DNA of 64,000 nt from the NCBI GenBank assembly GCA_008921705.1, contig VFFE01007075.1:344996-408995 (forward strand). The letters are read 5' to 3'. The stretch comes from Burhinus oedicnemus (lineage: Eukaryota; Chordata; Aves; Charadriiformes; Burhinidae). Numbering within the stretch: the first letter of the stretch is position 1; each line of letters starts with the position of its first letter. Below, piece after piece: positions 30,072 to 42,246 of the stretch. Made by a program: the position numbers and the translations under genes. The notes below the pieces were generated by a model. The model made no database searches and was not told the origin of the DNA. It was given only the letters and a program-made list of their open reading frames with translations.

Positions 30072-30749
30072 GCTCTGTGGAAAGGGACCTGGGAGTGCTG
30101 GTGGACAACAGGATTACCATGAGCCACCAAGGTGGCTTTGTGGCCAAGAAGGCCAATGGCATCCTGGGGTGCATCAAGAGGTGTGTGGCAAGCAGATCGT
30201 GGGAGGTTATCCTCCCCCTCTACTCTACCCTGGTGAGGCCGCACCTGGAGTCCTGTGTCCAGTTCTGGGCTCGCTGGTTCAAGAAGGACAGGGAACTGCT
30301 GGAGAGGGTACAGCAGAGGGCTACAAAGGTGATCAGGGCACTGGAACTTCTTTCTTATGAGGAAGGGCTGAGGGACTTGGGTCTTTTTAGTCTGGAGAAG
30401 AGAAGACTGAAGGGGGCTCTCATCAATGGTTATAAATACTTCAAGGGAGGGTGGTGGGAGGATGGCACCAGTCTTTTTGCAGTGGTGCCCAGTGCTAGGA
30501 CAAGAGGTAATGGGCACAAACTTGAACATAGGAAGTTCCATCTAAACACAAGGAGGAACTTCTTGACTTTGAGGGTGGCAGAGCACTGGAAGAGGCTGCC
30601 TAGAGGAGGTGGTGGAGTCTCCGACTCTGGAGACCTTCAAAACCCGCCTGGACATCCTGTGCAACCTGCTCTAGGTGAACCTGCTCTGGCAGGGGGGTTG
30701 GACTAGATGATCTCCAGAGGTCCCTTCCAGCCCCTGTGATTCTGTGATC
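30072..30749 (+). mobile_element. CR1 LINE, 5'-truncated 3' end
   Basis: A plus-strand frame covers most of it: [94 protein letters not shown]. It ends in GTGATTCTGTGAT. The frame is open for over 200 codons with few breaks, so the copy is fairly young. It is the same subfamily as the copy at 47866. Confidence 0.95.
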
Positions 30750-32689
30750 CCTCCAGTGTCTGCTCATGGTCACACATGTCCTCTTGGCCAGTTGTGCTGT
30801 CCATGCACTGGGTTGGCCATGGCCACGAGCGGGCATGCAGTGTCACAGGCGAGAGCTGTCTCTCTGGGACACACGAGTGGTGACAGGGCATTGCTGCTGC
30901 AGGGAGATGTTGGGACCTCAACCGGGGACTCTGCGGCTCCCTTGAAATCGCAGAGAGAGACAGAGAGAAGGCACTGCCCAGGGGATCAGCCTTCCCTTTG
31001 ACAGTCCCCAGCAGAGGGCAGTAGAAGCAAATGGAAGAGACAAGACCTTGCAATCGATGTGCAAGAGGACCAGTTCCCCAGCCAGAGCCACCTGTGAGCA
31101 GAGCAATGAGTGAACGGGAGCGATGTGCAGACACAGCGAGGTGCAGTGGGAGCAGTGTTCGAGGGGGCTTGAGAAGGAGATCAAAGCAAAGCAGAGCAAT
31201 TCAAGGATATTTTGGTAGGAGTTAAAGCAAAACAATGCTTTCATAAGTCCAAAATTAATTGCTTTGGGTTTGAATGGAGAAGGAAAAGGAGATATTTAAC
31301 CCCTTTTGTTTAAACTTTCTTGATTTTAGGTCAGTTTTTAAGTGACTGGCATGGCTGAACACCTCCAGCGAAGGGTGCTGGAAAGAAAGGCTCTGAGAGT
31401 TCCCAGCACCAATTATATTCCACCTGGTCCATTTGTGTGACTGAGCCAAGCTCAGTTTCTGGATCTCTTTCTGGATGCTCTGGTCTCTTGGAAATCAAAT
31501 TCTACCATAGCCACATGTGCCCAGACATGTTGGCTGCTGAACTCCTCCCTGGCCAGAGGGATGTGCTGGGCTGGGGCTGCTGCTGCCCACAGGCTCCCTT
31601 CTGCCCTGCAAAGGGGAAACTGCAGTGGCTTTCAGGGGGAAGCAGCAGGGAAGAGGCAGGCAGAGCATCCCTTCCACGTCCCTGCTGCTGGACCAGCTTG
31701 GGCAAGAGCCTCTGCCCCACTGCGTTCCTGCTGCTGCCTGGCTTGGCAGGTATTCACATCCCAGTTGCGGGATTCCTATATGCAGTTTTCAGCTTTTTTT
31801 GTGTCCCAAACTGTTTGCAATTATAGAGGGATAAAGAAGGGACACAGGGATACAGGAAAGCTTTTTCTGGCAGGAGCGTGATCCTACAGGTGCCCTCCCA
31901 GCCAGGACAAGACACCAGCACAGATACTGCAGGGAAATCTTTCCTGGAAACATTCCCACCAGGATGCAGAGACGAGACCTATTCTTTTTTTTTGGGAAAA
32001 AAAGCAATTATTTGAAATGGAAGGGCAAAATCCATGTGGCAGGGAGCTGTGAGTGCTGGAGAGCAGTACCCTGCCTGGGTGCAGTGTCCTCAGGATGGCC
32101 TGACACCCCAACAAGCAGCTGGGGAGGTTATTTGGGCAGAGACCCCACACTGTGGTGCAGCCGCTGTGGTGCAGGGCTGGGGACAAAGCCTTGGGGAAGA
32201 GGACATTTTTTCAGGAGGCTAGGACAGGCCTTTTGTTGAGATGCTGCTGCTTGGAGAGGGCACAACTGGACTCCAGCACTAAAGGAGAAGAATGAAGGAG
32301 CTCCACCGCCTTTGCTCCACGGACCCCTCGACCTGCTTCATTAAACTGCCCCCTTCCTGAGAGTAGCAAGACACATTCTCCCCATCTTGGCGTTATCTCC
32401 CCATCTGCCTCCTCTCCTCCCACGCTTCCAGATGCTCCTTATCTCCTCTCACCTTCCTCAGAAGCCCGGCGTGCTTCTTCCGCTCCCCTCAGCTGGAGGC
32501 AGAGCCGTCTGTCTGTGTCGAGACTCCCTACCTGTGATCTCCCTGGCTCTTATCTGCCGCTGGGAGTTTTCATTCAGCCCCTGTCTCAAAGTCAAATGGA
32601 TTTCTGGCAGGGCAAGCACAGTGAAGGTCAGTGGCAGGAGGCAGGCAGGGACCATGCTCTCCCCCTCCGCCTCGCTTAAGCCAATTCTC
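30750..32689. other. Intergenic, no gene seen
   Basis: Mixed-composition sequence lies between a CR1 and candidate block B. No repeat or exon was recognised. Confidence 0.55.
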
Positions 32690-33015
32690 CAGGTAGCACC
32701 TATCCCCGTTTATTCTCCAACATTATCAATTACATTTGGATTATTATTACTCATTCAAGCCAAAGTGAGTAACAGACAGCTATTTCCTAATGGGGAAATG
32801 TTACAGGCAACTTATTAACGAACAATGCATCATTAAGGGGGGAGAGCTTCAAAGGCTCATAAATGCATTTCAAAGGACACAATGCGAGCGGAGCCTGCAA
32901 TCGCCTATCTGGGGGACATGGGCAATATTTGTAACAAGGAATATACTGGGCCCAATGTAATTAACTAATTCTTGATCAAAGGGGTTTTAGAACTGAATGG
33001 TCAGGGAATTCAATT
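32690..33015. promoter_or_regulatory. Candidate conserved non-coding block B
   Basis: It is dense in developmental transcription-factor cores: ATCAATTACATTTGGATTAT, a SOX-POU-like AACAATGCATCATTA at 32821-32835, ATAAATGCATTTCAAAGGAC, AATGTAATTAACTAATTC and a TCF/LEF site CTTGATCAAAGGGG. The region is AT-rich, non-repetitive and non-coding. Its role is inferred. Confidence 0.45.
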
Positions 33016-33439
33016 ATGGGTTTCCTAATGAACTACTGCGTGCCAAGGCAGGGGGATGTTTTCTCCTGGAAAGGCAGGGCTGAGGATCAGGACTGGGATT
33101 TCCAGGGATGTTTGGGGAGAGAAGCACCAGAAAAGCTTATCCAGGAGGATTTGGCATGGTGGGACAGAGTGATGCACCACGGAGGGAGGCACCATCCAGG
33201 TCCCCCATGACAACTCTCTGTCCCAGAGATGGCCTACGTGGTGGGACATGCTCACCCTGCATCTGATTTTTGGCAGACTGATGCCTCTTTTGAAGTCCAG
33301 GCTGGTGGAAGGGGCTGGGGGATGCAGGTGCCTGGTCCCCAGGAGGGCAGGATGGCTGCCCTGGGGCTGGCACCGCCTGATGCCCTCCCTGGAAAACCTG
33401 GGCAAGGGAGATTTCCTCCTCTGACATCTGAATCCAGCC

Positions 33440-33830
33440 TCCAGTAAAAATAACGTTGTTCTCCGTTTATGAAAGAAGCATCTTCTAGTCCTCCACTAGT
33501 TTCTCTTATTATAGAAAGTTGGTTTGCTCACTTTACAAAGGGAAGTGTATAATGAATTTTCCCTTCATTCCCCTCCTTTTTTTTTCCATGTTTAACAACC
33601 GATTTGTGTGTTGCGTGAAAGTTACACAGTTCTTTAGATGCATTTGCTGTTTTATTTTCTTTCATTCAAAAATATGTCAGTAATCTTTTTGTTAACATGA
33701 AAGATAAAGGATTAGTAATGCAAGATGCAGTTTTCTTGTAACCTTCTTGAAAGCAGACTATAGTTTCTTATCTGTCTCTAACATTCATTTTCCTGAAAAA
33801 AAAAAAAAAGACTTCTTAAAATGAAATAAA
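33440..33830. promoter_or_regulatory. Candidate conserved non-coding block C
   Basis: This is AT-rich sequence with scattered SOX, POU and GATA-like cores (GATGCATTTGCTG, AACATGAAAGATAAAGG, GGATTAGTAATGC) and a 14-base A run at its right end. No repeat or coding frame was recognised. The call rests on composition and motifs only. Confidence 0.3.
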
Positions 33831-34150
33831 CTATATTTGATTCAGAAGAGCAGCACTAGCAAAGGAATTTATTGCAGCTGGCAGAATGGAGCAGCTGCGC
33901 AGAAGTCCCTCTGTCGCAGCAGCAAGCGCTTTTCCAAGAAAACAGCATCCATGCACACACATGTGTGCAGTCTGTGTGGGAAAATGCTGCTGCAAAGAGA
34001 AAGCACTATGACCAAGCCTTGCGCTGGTATCACAAAATATCCCAAGATGTGCCTGTCCAGTTGACTCCAGCAGCTGCGATGTTTGCCTCGGAGACATCCA
34101 GGAGCAGGACCCTGCTGGCACGTCCCAAACTGGAAATGGGCCACCCATTT

Positions 34151-35080
34151 CACAGAATCACAGAATGGTTTGGGTTGGAAGGGACCTTAAAGATCTAGTC
34201 CCAACCCCCCTGCCATGGGCAAGGACACGTCCCACTAGACCTGGTTGCTCAAAATCCCCGTCCAACCTGGCCTTGCACATCTCCAGGGATGGGGCATCCA
34301 CAGCTTCTCTGGGCAACCTGTTCCAGTGCCTCACCACCCTTACAGTAAAGATTTTCTTCCCAATATCTAACCTAAATCTCCTCTCTTCCAGTTTGAAGCC
34401 ATTACCCCTTGTCCTATCACTTTACACGCCCTTGTAAAAAGTCCCTCTCCAGTTTTCTTGTAGGTCCCTTTCAGACACTGGAAAGCTGCTCTAAGGTCTC
34501 CCCGGAGCCTTCTCTTCTCCAGGCTGAACAACCCCAACTCTCTCAGCCTGTCCTCACAGCAGAGGTGTTCCAGCCCTCGGATCATCTTTGTGGCCTCCTC
34601 TGGTCTTGCTCCAACAGGTCCATGTCCTTCTTATGTTGGGGGCCCCAGAGCTGGACACTGTATTCCAGGTGGGGTCTCACCAGAGCAGAGCAGAGGGACA
34701 GAATCCCCTCCCTCGCCGTGCTGGCCACACTGCTTTTGATGCAGCCCAGGATGCAGTTGGCTTTCTGGGCTGCCAGCACACATTGCTGGCTCATGTTGAG
34801 CTTCTCACCCACCAACACCCCGAAGTCCCTCTCCTCAGGGCTGCTCTCCATCCATTCTCCCCCCAGCCTGTATTTGTGCATGGGATTGCCCTGACCCATG
34901 TGCAGGACCTTGCACTTGGCCTTATTGATCTTCATGAGATTGGCATGGGCCCACCTCTCGAGCCTGTCCAGGTCCCTCTGGATGGCATCCCTTCCCTCCA
35001 GTGTTTGACCGCTCCACATGGCTTGGTGTTGTCGGCAAACTTGCCGAGGGTGCACTCAGTCCCTACATCCATGTCACCAG
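34151..35080 (-). mobile_element. CR1 LINE, long 3' portion including part of the RT domain
   Basis: It begins at its 3' end with CACAGAATCACAGAATGG. On the minus strand the order is [97 protein letters not shown] and [14 protein letters not shown]. The catalytic FADD of the family reads FADN here and the frame is broken, so the copy is dead. The 5' limit is where similarity fades. Confidence 0.95.
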
Positions 35081-35975
35081 CTTGTTTGCAGCTGTGCAAC
35101 AGCAGGCACCACAGCATCCCTTCTGGATTTGGCCCAGAAGTGCTTGTCAACAGGGCTACAATGGTGCTGGGTGTTCTGCAGGCCCTGGGGACTACAGAGG
35201 GCCAAGAAGGAGGAAAATGGTGGGTTTTTATAGGCTGATGGCCCCTTGAGAAAGGCTTCTACTGGAGCCGTACATTTGAAGAAAGGTTTTCTCTGCCAGT
35301 GGTTCACGAGTCTGGCAGGTCACTGTGGTGGTCACCAGCAGAGCCCCAAACCATCCGATAGGCTGTGGAGCATGGCAGGGTGTGACACGTCTGGGCTAGC
35401 TAGGGCTTGGAAGCAGAGCCATGGTATAAAGTCGCTCTTTGGCCCCTTTTGGACTGTCTCTGCCATCCTTGTTAGACTCCAGCAATTTTCATCTGAGCGT
35501 CTTCTGCTCATGGCTCATGAGCAAACAGGGTTTTGCACCACTGCTGGCTCCTGATTACTTTTTTGAACCATGTTGGGTCTCCAAGAGGTCCGACTTTGCA
35601 ATACCCCACCTGTCTTGGCTGAGACCTTCCTCTCCTCCCCACCGGCTGGGGACAGGAGTTCCTCCTTTGGGCTGTGCAAGCTGGTGACGGCAGGCAGGGA
35701 GGAAAGGATACAAAAAACCACCAGGGAAGGGAAAAGAGAGACGGGGACAGGAGGAGGAGGAGGTGTGGGAGCAGCAGGGGACAGTGCAAGGAGCTACCAA
35801 GGACCAGCAGGTCTTTGAGCATCACCTGCTAAATTAAAGAACTTAAATTTGATGGAGTTGATTCCTCTGTAGGTGCAGAGAATGAAAGCAAGCGCAGGGT
35901 GAGCAGGGGCTGGTTTTCACAGCACCGAAATCCTCCAGTCAAAAAGCCCTACTGCCTTTTTCCACCCGCCTGACA
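35081..35975. other. Intergenic, no gene seen
   Basis: No recognised feature was seen. There is a purine-rich stretch near 35690-35775. Confidence 0.55.
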
Positions 35976-36330
35976 GCTCCGCAAGGGTTAAATAATTATA
36001 TAAAATGCCAGATTTCTATGGCAATTAGCTAATGGGTCCTCAGCAGGTAAAACAAAGTACTTTTCCCCTGTCAGGTGGATTTGGTTAATATTTCGTTAGC
36101 ATAATAAAGAGCTGGTGTTTATAACTTTGTTTATAACCTCATTTGCAGGGAATACTTTGTTTTGGTCCGGAGAAACTTGATATTTTCTATTGCTGATGGA
36201 AATAATGATTTCTGTCATGCACAACATGGATTGCGTTCTGCTCCCTTTGCAGGGCATAACAATTAAAAAAAAGAGCATCCTCTTTTGGGCTGAAATCTTT
36301 GCCTTTAGAGTTTAATGCGTCTCTTGTCCT
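35976..36330. promoter_or_regulatory. Candidate conserved non-coding block D
   Basis: It contains AAATAATTATATAAAATGCC, GGCAATTAGCTAATGGG, TTAGCATAATAAAG, TATAACTTTGTTTATAACC and GGAAATAATGATTTC. These are repeated homeodomain, TCF and forkhead-like cores in non-repetitive DNA. Its function is inferred. Confidence 0.4.
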
Positions 36331-36937
36331 GTGCTAACAGATCTGTGGTTTCATTTGAGGAAAAGTGTGTTTTCATATCAAAGGAGCCCCCCCTCACTGA
36401 CCCAGCCTTCCCTTCCCTCCTCTCTGCCCCAGCACACATGCTATTTTAATATTTCATATATTTCATAAGCTTTTATGCCTCTAAAAGAGAAGTGAATTTG
36501 TGGAGAGTTGAGCTCTCCAGAGCTGTACTTCAGAGCTAGGAAGTAATTCAGGGTGAAGCCTGTATTAATCTCAGGTGAGAGAGATATTTAAATTCAGGCT
36601 ACCAGTGTGAATATAAAATGGGGATCTCTTTACAAAAATTTCAAATTGTAATATGCAAAGCTTAAAGAAAAGAAACCCCAAGGGAACAGCTTTCTTCTAG
36701 AACATTTTGTTCCAACCATCATCTCTTTACTTTTATTTTTTTATTTAAAAGCCCTCCCTTTGCCATTTTGTATTTTTAAATTAAATCTTTTAGTTTTTAA
36801 AATGAAATTCTTTATTGCTGGGAGAAGGTGGTGGGGTGGGGGTGGGGAACGTAAGTGCCTGGCTGTGAAAAATGGTGCATGGCCCCAGATTTTAGGTAGA
36901 TCAGAAGGAATAGTGACCAGCAGGGAAATATAGGCTA
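36331..36937. other. AT-rich intergenic sequence
   Basis: This is AT-rich DNA with several TTTTAAT and TTTATTT words. It may extend block D. No gene or repeat was recognised. Confidence 0.5.
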
Positions 36938-37660
36938 AGGGTGGACCTACTGGAAAGCAGCTCTGAGGAGAAGGATTTGGGGGTCCTGGTAGATAGGAAA
37001 TTATCCATGAGCCAGCAATGTGCCCTTGTCGCCAGGAAGGCCAATGGAATCCTGGGCTGCATAGGGAAGAGTGTGGCCAGTAGGTTGAGAGAGGTCATTC
37101 TCCCCCTCTACTCGGCACTGGTGAGGCCACAACTGGAATACTGTGTCCAGTTCTGGGCTCCCCAGCTCAAGCGGGACAGGGAACTACTGGAGAGAGTCCA
37201 GGGTAGGGCAACAAAGATGACTGGGGGATTGGAGCACCTCCCTTATGAGGAAAGGCTGAGAGAGCTGGGACTCTTTAGCCTGGAGAAGAGAAGGCTGAGG
37301 GGAGACCTTATTCTTGCTTGTAAGTATCTAAAGGGTGGGTTGAAGGAGGATGGAGCCAGACTCTTTTCAGTGGTTCCCAGTGACAGGACGAGGGGCAACG
37401 GGCACAAGTTGGAACACAGGAAGTTCCATTCAAACATAAGAAAGAACTTCTTTACGGTTAGGGTGACAGAGCACTGGAACAGGCTGCCCAGGGAGGTTGT
37501 GGAGTCCCCTTCTCTGGAGATTTTCAAGACCCGCCTGGATGCAGTCCTGAGTAATGTGCTCTAGGCATTCCTGTGACAGCAGGGCAGTTGGACTAAATGA
37601 TCTCTAGAGGTCCCTTCCAACTCTGAAAATTCCATGATTCCGTGATTCCATGATTCCATG
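36938..37660 (+). mobile_element. CR1 LINE, 5'-truncated 3' end with open frame
   Basis: The plus-strand frame 36941-37564 (207 codons) is uninterrupted: [116 protein letters not shown]. It ends with four 8-bp units at 37629-37660. This is among the youngest-looking copies here. Confidence 0.96.
37629..37660 (+). repeat. CR1 terminal 8-bp tandem repeat, four units
   Basis: The units are ATTCCATG, ATTCCGTG, ATTCCATG and ATTCCATG. CR1 elements end in short 8-bp repeats instead of poly(A), and this copy carries about four. Confidence 0.93.
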
Positions 37661-38604
37661 AAATAAAGCCCTGCCTGGTTGGCCTCATGTGTCCCCAGGA
37701 ATGTGGGGCCACCCGCCACCTCTCCACCTGGGGGGTGCTGGCTGCACCCCGCTTTTGGGGCAGCTGCCAGGCAGGAGAGGAACCGAAATGTCTGCTTAGA
37801 GGGAGGAGAGAGGCAGGGCAGCGATGTCTGTGCCGTCCTCCTGCAATAGCCCTGGGTCAGTGCTGGGCTGAGCTGGTCCTTCACCATCAGCACCTGGCAC
37901 ATGTTCAGCCTTCTCCTTCTGAGCAGATAAAATTTTAACACCGCTTTGGGATCCTAGGCAGTGGACAATTTATTTGCAGGTATTTTGGGCAGGGGTGGGG
38001 ATCAGCTTGCAGATGCCTGAGCCTGGCGTGTTGAGCAGCACAACCCAAGCCCCGTAGCACTGCTCCTGGGAGAGCCCCGTATTCGCATCCATGGCAAAAC
38101 CCTCAGGCTGCAACCAGCTCCCAGGTCAGGAGAAATGGTGACAGATGACGTGCTATTATCAGCTCTGTCAATTAATTAAATTATACATTATGCTTATGAG
38201 GGTGATGTACTGAGCCACTCTAGATTGTGTCTCAATTAAGTCTTTAATTTAGATTTAATAAGTAAGTTATTATATGTTAATAAAAGATCAATTAGTTGTT
38301 AAAAGAGCATTGATCCAGGTACAATAAGTGTGTCAGGGAGACATCAAGCTGACATTGAAGGAACTGGGAGATCGCGTGCTCAACATGTGTACAATTAGGT
38401 TTTAATATAGTCAAACTGGAGCAGACATGGAAGCATCTAGCTGGCGTTCAACTGCGGGTTTGGGGTGTTGCAGCATGCTGTGGAACCTGGCTTTCCCTGA
38501 GCTGGAAGGGCTGGGATGGCCAGCTCAGACCTAATCCTTCGGTCTTGGTGAGAGCAAGCGTTTCTCCTCTGTGGGATGACCCCAAGGAAGGACTTTCCAT
38601 CAAC
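37661..38604. other. Intergenic DNA including candidate non-coding block E (38130-38420)
   Basis: The left half is GC-rich with nothing recognised. From 38130 to 38420 the sequence becomes AT-rich and non-repetitive with GTCAATTAATTAAATTATAC, GTCTCAATTAAGTC and GATCAATTAGTTG, another homeodomain-core cluster that could be an enhancer. Confidence 0.45.
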
Positions 38605-38710
38605 ATCATAGAATCACAGAATTATAGAATCACCCAGGTTGGAAGGGACCTTTAAGATCATCGAGTCCAACCATCAACCTAACACTGCCCAAACCACCAC
38701 CAAACCCAGA
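38605..38710 (-). mobile_element. CR1 LINE 3' terminal fragment (~105 bp)
   Basis: ATCATAGAATCACAGAATTA and then CACCCAGGTTGGAAGGGACC, ATCGAGTCCAACCATCAACC and TAACACTGCCCAAACCACC match the 3' end of the longer copy at 50620 almost word for word, so both belong to one subfamily. Only the tail was inserted. Confidence 0.93.
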
Positions 38711-39640
38711 AAAGAGATGTCTCCAAAAGAGCCAGTTTTACTGCTTGCTCTGATACAAACTGTGTGTCGTGGTGCCTTTCCATGAGCTCCATGCACCTCC
38801 CGCCAGGACACCCTTCCTCCCTGATCCCCGGCTGAGTCTGCTCATTCCCACACGGAAATTTGGGGTGAGTGCAGACAGGTCAGGAGCCTGCGGCGGGGCT
38901 TCCAGGAGGAAGGGAGGGAAGCGCTGGGCTCCAGCGGAGCTGAGATTTCAGCTGAATATGGATGACATCATTATACGGGTGTTCCTTTCAGCAACAGCGA
39001 GCTGGGTTTTAAAGTAGCGACCTACAGCATACAAATGATGGGTTTAAAGGAAATAAAAAAAGAGATGATTTGAATAGCATACATTTATAGAAGAAAAGCC
39101 TTCCCCCCCCTTCCATTTCTAATATCTTTCAACGGGGCAGGCGCTGTGCCTTCGAAAAGAAATTAAAACACTCCTCCTAAATACACTCCAGGCAGTAACA
39201 ATGGCAAAGTTAAGAAGGTTACGAGACTTAGTTGTCCCAGCAACATGTCATCAAGTTGAAATGAGCAGGAAACATAGATAACGTAAAAAAGAGGAGGGGG
39301 GAGGAGAAGAATAAAACCGCAGGAGGAAAAATGCCAAGAGATTGAGAAAGAAAAGGGAAAACCCTTTTTATTTGCTGTTTCATTAGGATGAATCTGATTT
39401 TATAGTCTCTAAAAGAGGCTAAAATATAATCTCCTTTTGTGTAATGCGTGTGTCAGGAAAACGTGTCATCAGCAATTCTTCTGCACACTACAGCAATACT
39501 CAAAAAATTAGCAGGGATATTCAAGTCAAGCTACAAAGAAAAACAAACAGAAGACTCACATTTCAAGCCTGAGCTGTCATTTAAGAACGTTTTCAACTTT
39601 TTATTAACCTTTTTGATCATCCCTTATGGTTTCTCTCCGC
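38711..39640. other. Intergenic DNA with candidate non-coding block F (39000-39640)
   Basis: The right two thirds are AT-rich, with ACAATGGCAAAG, ATTTGCTGTTTCATTAGG, a purine tract at 39285-39360 and a chance open frame (39448-39873). No repeat was recognised. A conserved non-coding element is possible. Confidence 0.35.
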
Positions 39641-41682
39641 CGCAGCAGAAGAGCTCTGAGTTTCAAACGGAAGACAAAGCATGCGAGAGAAAGAGGTTTG
39701 AAATGCAGCTCTCTGCCTGCCGAGCCCAGGGCTCTCCCAACTCTTCCAGCACGGCAGGTTTTTGTGCTTGGTGCTGTACATGGGCACAGGGAGAAAGCAC
39801 ATTTGCCTTGTGCCTTGGCAGAGGACAGAGAAGTGGTGAACAAAGAGAAATGAGGGGCTCATCTAAGCCATAAACCCAAATCTACCTGGTAAAAGATAGG
39901 CTAGTTATCCTTATTCAAGGCACCACCCCAGTGCTAAGGCTGTACGGAACATCAAAACCGGTTTGCTTCCATTATACGGGGGCAAACTTGAGTGTCACAG
40001 GAGTCTACAGCTTTTGGTGGACATCTCTCCAAGGCCTTGGGGGTTTGTATGCTGCTCATCAGCGCCCACCACTCCTGTGTCCTTCCCATGTATGTTGGTT
40101 TGGGCTGCCCCAGAAGGACACGTGTCCGCTTGTTGACCTGACGCTGGCATCTCCCCCTGATGTTGAGGTTTGATCCCTGGCTAGAGTCACTAGGCAAAAC
40201 TTTAATTAAAACAGTAATTAATCAATCAGTCAAGTGCTCAGCCTCATCTGCGCTTGCTGCAGAAGACTTGGGGCTGCTGAGAAGCAGTCTGCCTACTTCA
40301 GTCCCCAAGCAGAGGCACTGGAGCTGTTGGCAGCAAGTTCAGTTACACAGGGATATTGATACTGGAAGGAATGGGGCCGAACTGGGAGAAACCTAAGCTG
40401 ACTGTCAGTAACCAGTTTCCCATCGCAGATCGAGGAGGCTGTGGAGGAGCCCCTCTACCAGTGCACCCCCCAGACTGAACCCGTCCTGAAGAGGAGCTTG
40501 TTTTATGCTGAGATGGGTGAGTAATGAAGAGGATTAACCACCAGCATTGCCCGTGCTGTGGGAGAATGGTCTTCATGGTCCCAGAGAGCTTTTCTAGTTA
40601 CATGTCCATAAATGCGGACTGAGGAGCCCAATTTTATGCGCCACTTTTAAAAATCTTGATCCAGGCATTTTTTTGTGTGTGTACCTTCAAACTCATGACA
40701 CCCCCTGAGCCCCTCAGCTACATTTTCAAACCTCAGCAGTATGTTTCAGTGTGCTCCTTGCTGAGATATTTTTGGTGCTTGTATGTTACATGCAACCACC
40801 CAAAATTATTCTGCTCTCTGATAAAAATCTCTCCTCTCTCCTTCCCACCCTTTTCTTCCACAAAAATATTTATTTCTTGTGCTTTTCATCTAATTGTCTC
40901 TTGCTGTGGCTTCTTGTTGTGGATTATATTTTAAAGCAAGGATTGATTTAGTTAATTGATGGAGAGCTTTGCCTGTGAGGATTTCATAATCCTTGCTATT
41001 TTATCTTTGCAATAATTGCTATGTTTGTGATTATTTCAAAGGACTAAGAAAAAGCAGACAACAAGAAAAGAAGCTCACCCACTCCTATTTTGCAGCTTCT
41101 CCAGGCACCTGGGTGGGATCCTCCTCAGCGAGATGTTCTTTGTGCAGCAGCTCTGACAAGACAACCAGGCAATGCATGGGGTGAGATGCTGGGGAAGGGT
41201 GAGGACCTGAGGACCCAGTGCAGGCAAAGCTCTGCCATAAGAATGACTTAGGGCCTCAGTGGCATGGTGACACTGAGGACTGAAGGCTATCCTTCTGTGG
41301 GAGAATGGGGGATAGCCACCAAGGAGACCCCAGGATCCTACAGCCATATGTATAGCCACACTTGGCCAAGGATGGTGCCATCATGTAACCGCACCAGGGT
41401 GAAAGTGATGCACTCCTTCACACTGCCTTGCTGCTGGGATGACATTGTCACGTCACATGTCCATGCAACAAGGGCAAGGACCTGCCCCATGTGTCTGTAC
41501 CGTTTCTGGACAGAAAATGGAAAGGTCTGTTCCCACCCATGCCAGGGCAAGTGTGATGCTGCTGTTGAAAAGCTGCCTTTTTGGTAAAAAGGGTATTGTT
41601 TATGTCCTTCTGGCTTTGGGCCAACTGTTAAACCCTGTGGGCTTAGATCTGATGGAGGGGATGATTGTGACATGCCCCATGA
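39641..41682. other. Intergenic, no gene seen
   Basis: No recognised repeat, exon or RNA gene was seen between block F and the minisatellite. Confidence 0.55.
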
Positions 41683-42246
41683 GGACACTGGATGCAAAAC
41701 CATGCTTGTGTTTGTGGTGGGACACTGGATGTCAGGCCATGTTGGTGTTTGTCGTGGGATGTCAGACACAAGACGCTGTTCACCACGGGACATTGGACGT
41801 GTGGCCACATTGATGTTCACCATGGGATATTGGCCACATTGATGTTCACCATGGGATATTGGCTGTGAGGCCAAGCTGGAGGTCACTGTGGGACATCAAA
41901 CATGAGACCACACTGGTGTTTGCTGGGGGACACTGGACATGAGACCACACTGGTGTTTGCTGTGGGACGTTGGACGTGAGACCACGCTGGTGTTTGCCAT
42001 GGGAAGTTGGGTGTGAGGCCAAACTGGAGATCACCGTGGGACATCAAACATGAGACCACGCTGGTGTTTGCTGTGGGTTGTTGGCCATAAGACCACGCTG
42101 GTGTTTGCCATGGGATGTTGGGTGTGAGGCCAAACTGGAGATCACTATGGGACATTGAACATGAGACCACACTGGTGTTTGCTGGGGGACGTGAGCCATG
42201 AGATCACACTGCAGTGGGACACCACACAGCCATGCTGGTGTTGTTT
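41683..42246. repeat. 37-bp minisatellite with a 111-bp higher-order period
   Basis: About 15 diverged copies of a 37-bp unit built around GAGACCACACTGGTGTTTGC and GGGACATTGGACATGAG occur here. Variant units with GAGGCCAAACTGGAGATCAC recur every third unit, giving a 111-bp super-period. The minus strand stays open through several overlapping frames, so a 37-residue peptide motif repeats. This is a consequence of 3 x 37 being divisible by three and is not evidence of a gene. Confidence 0.9.

Noticed and set aside
39448..39873. 141-codon frame in AT-rich block F
   Set aside because: Codon usage and composition look random, and no domain is present; more likely non-coding DNA.
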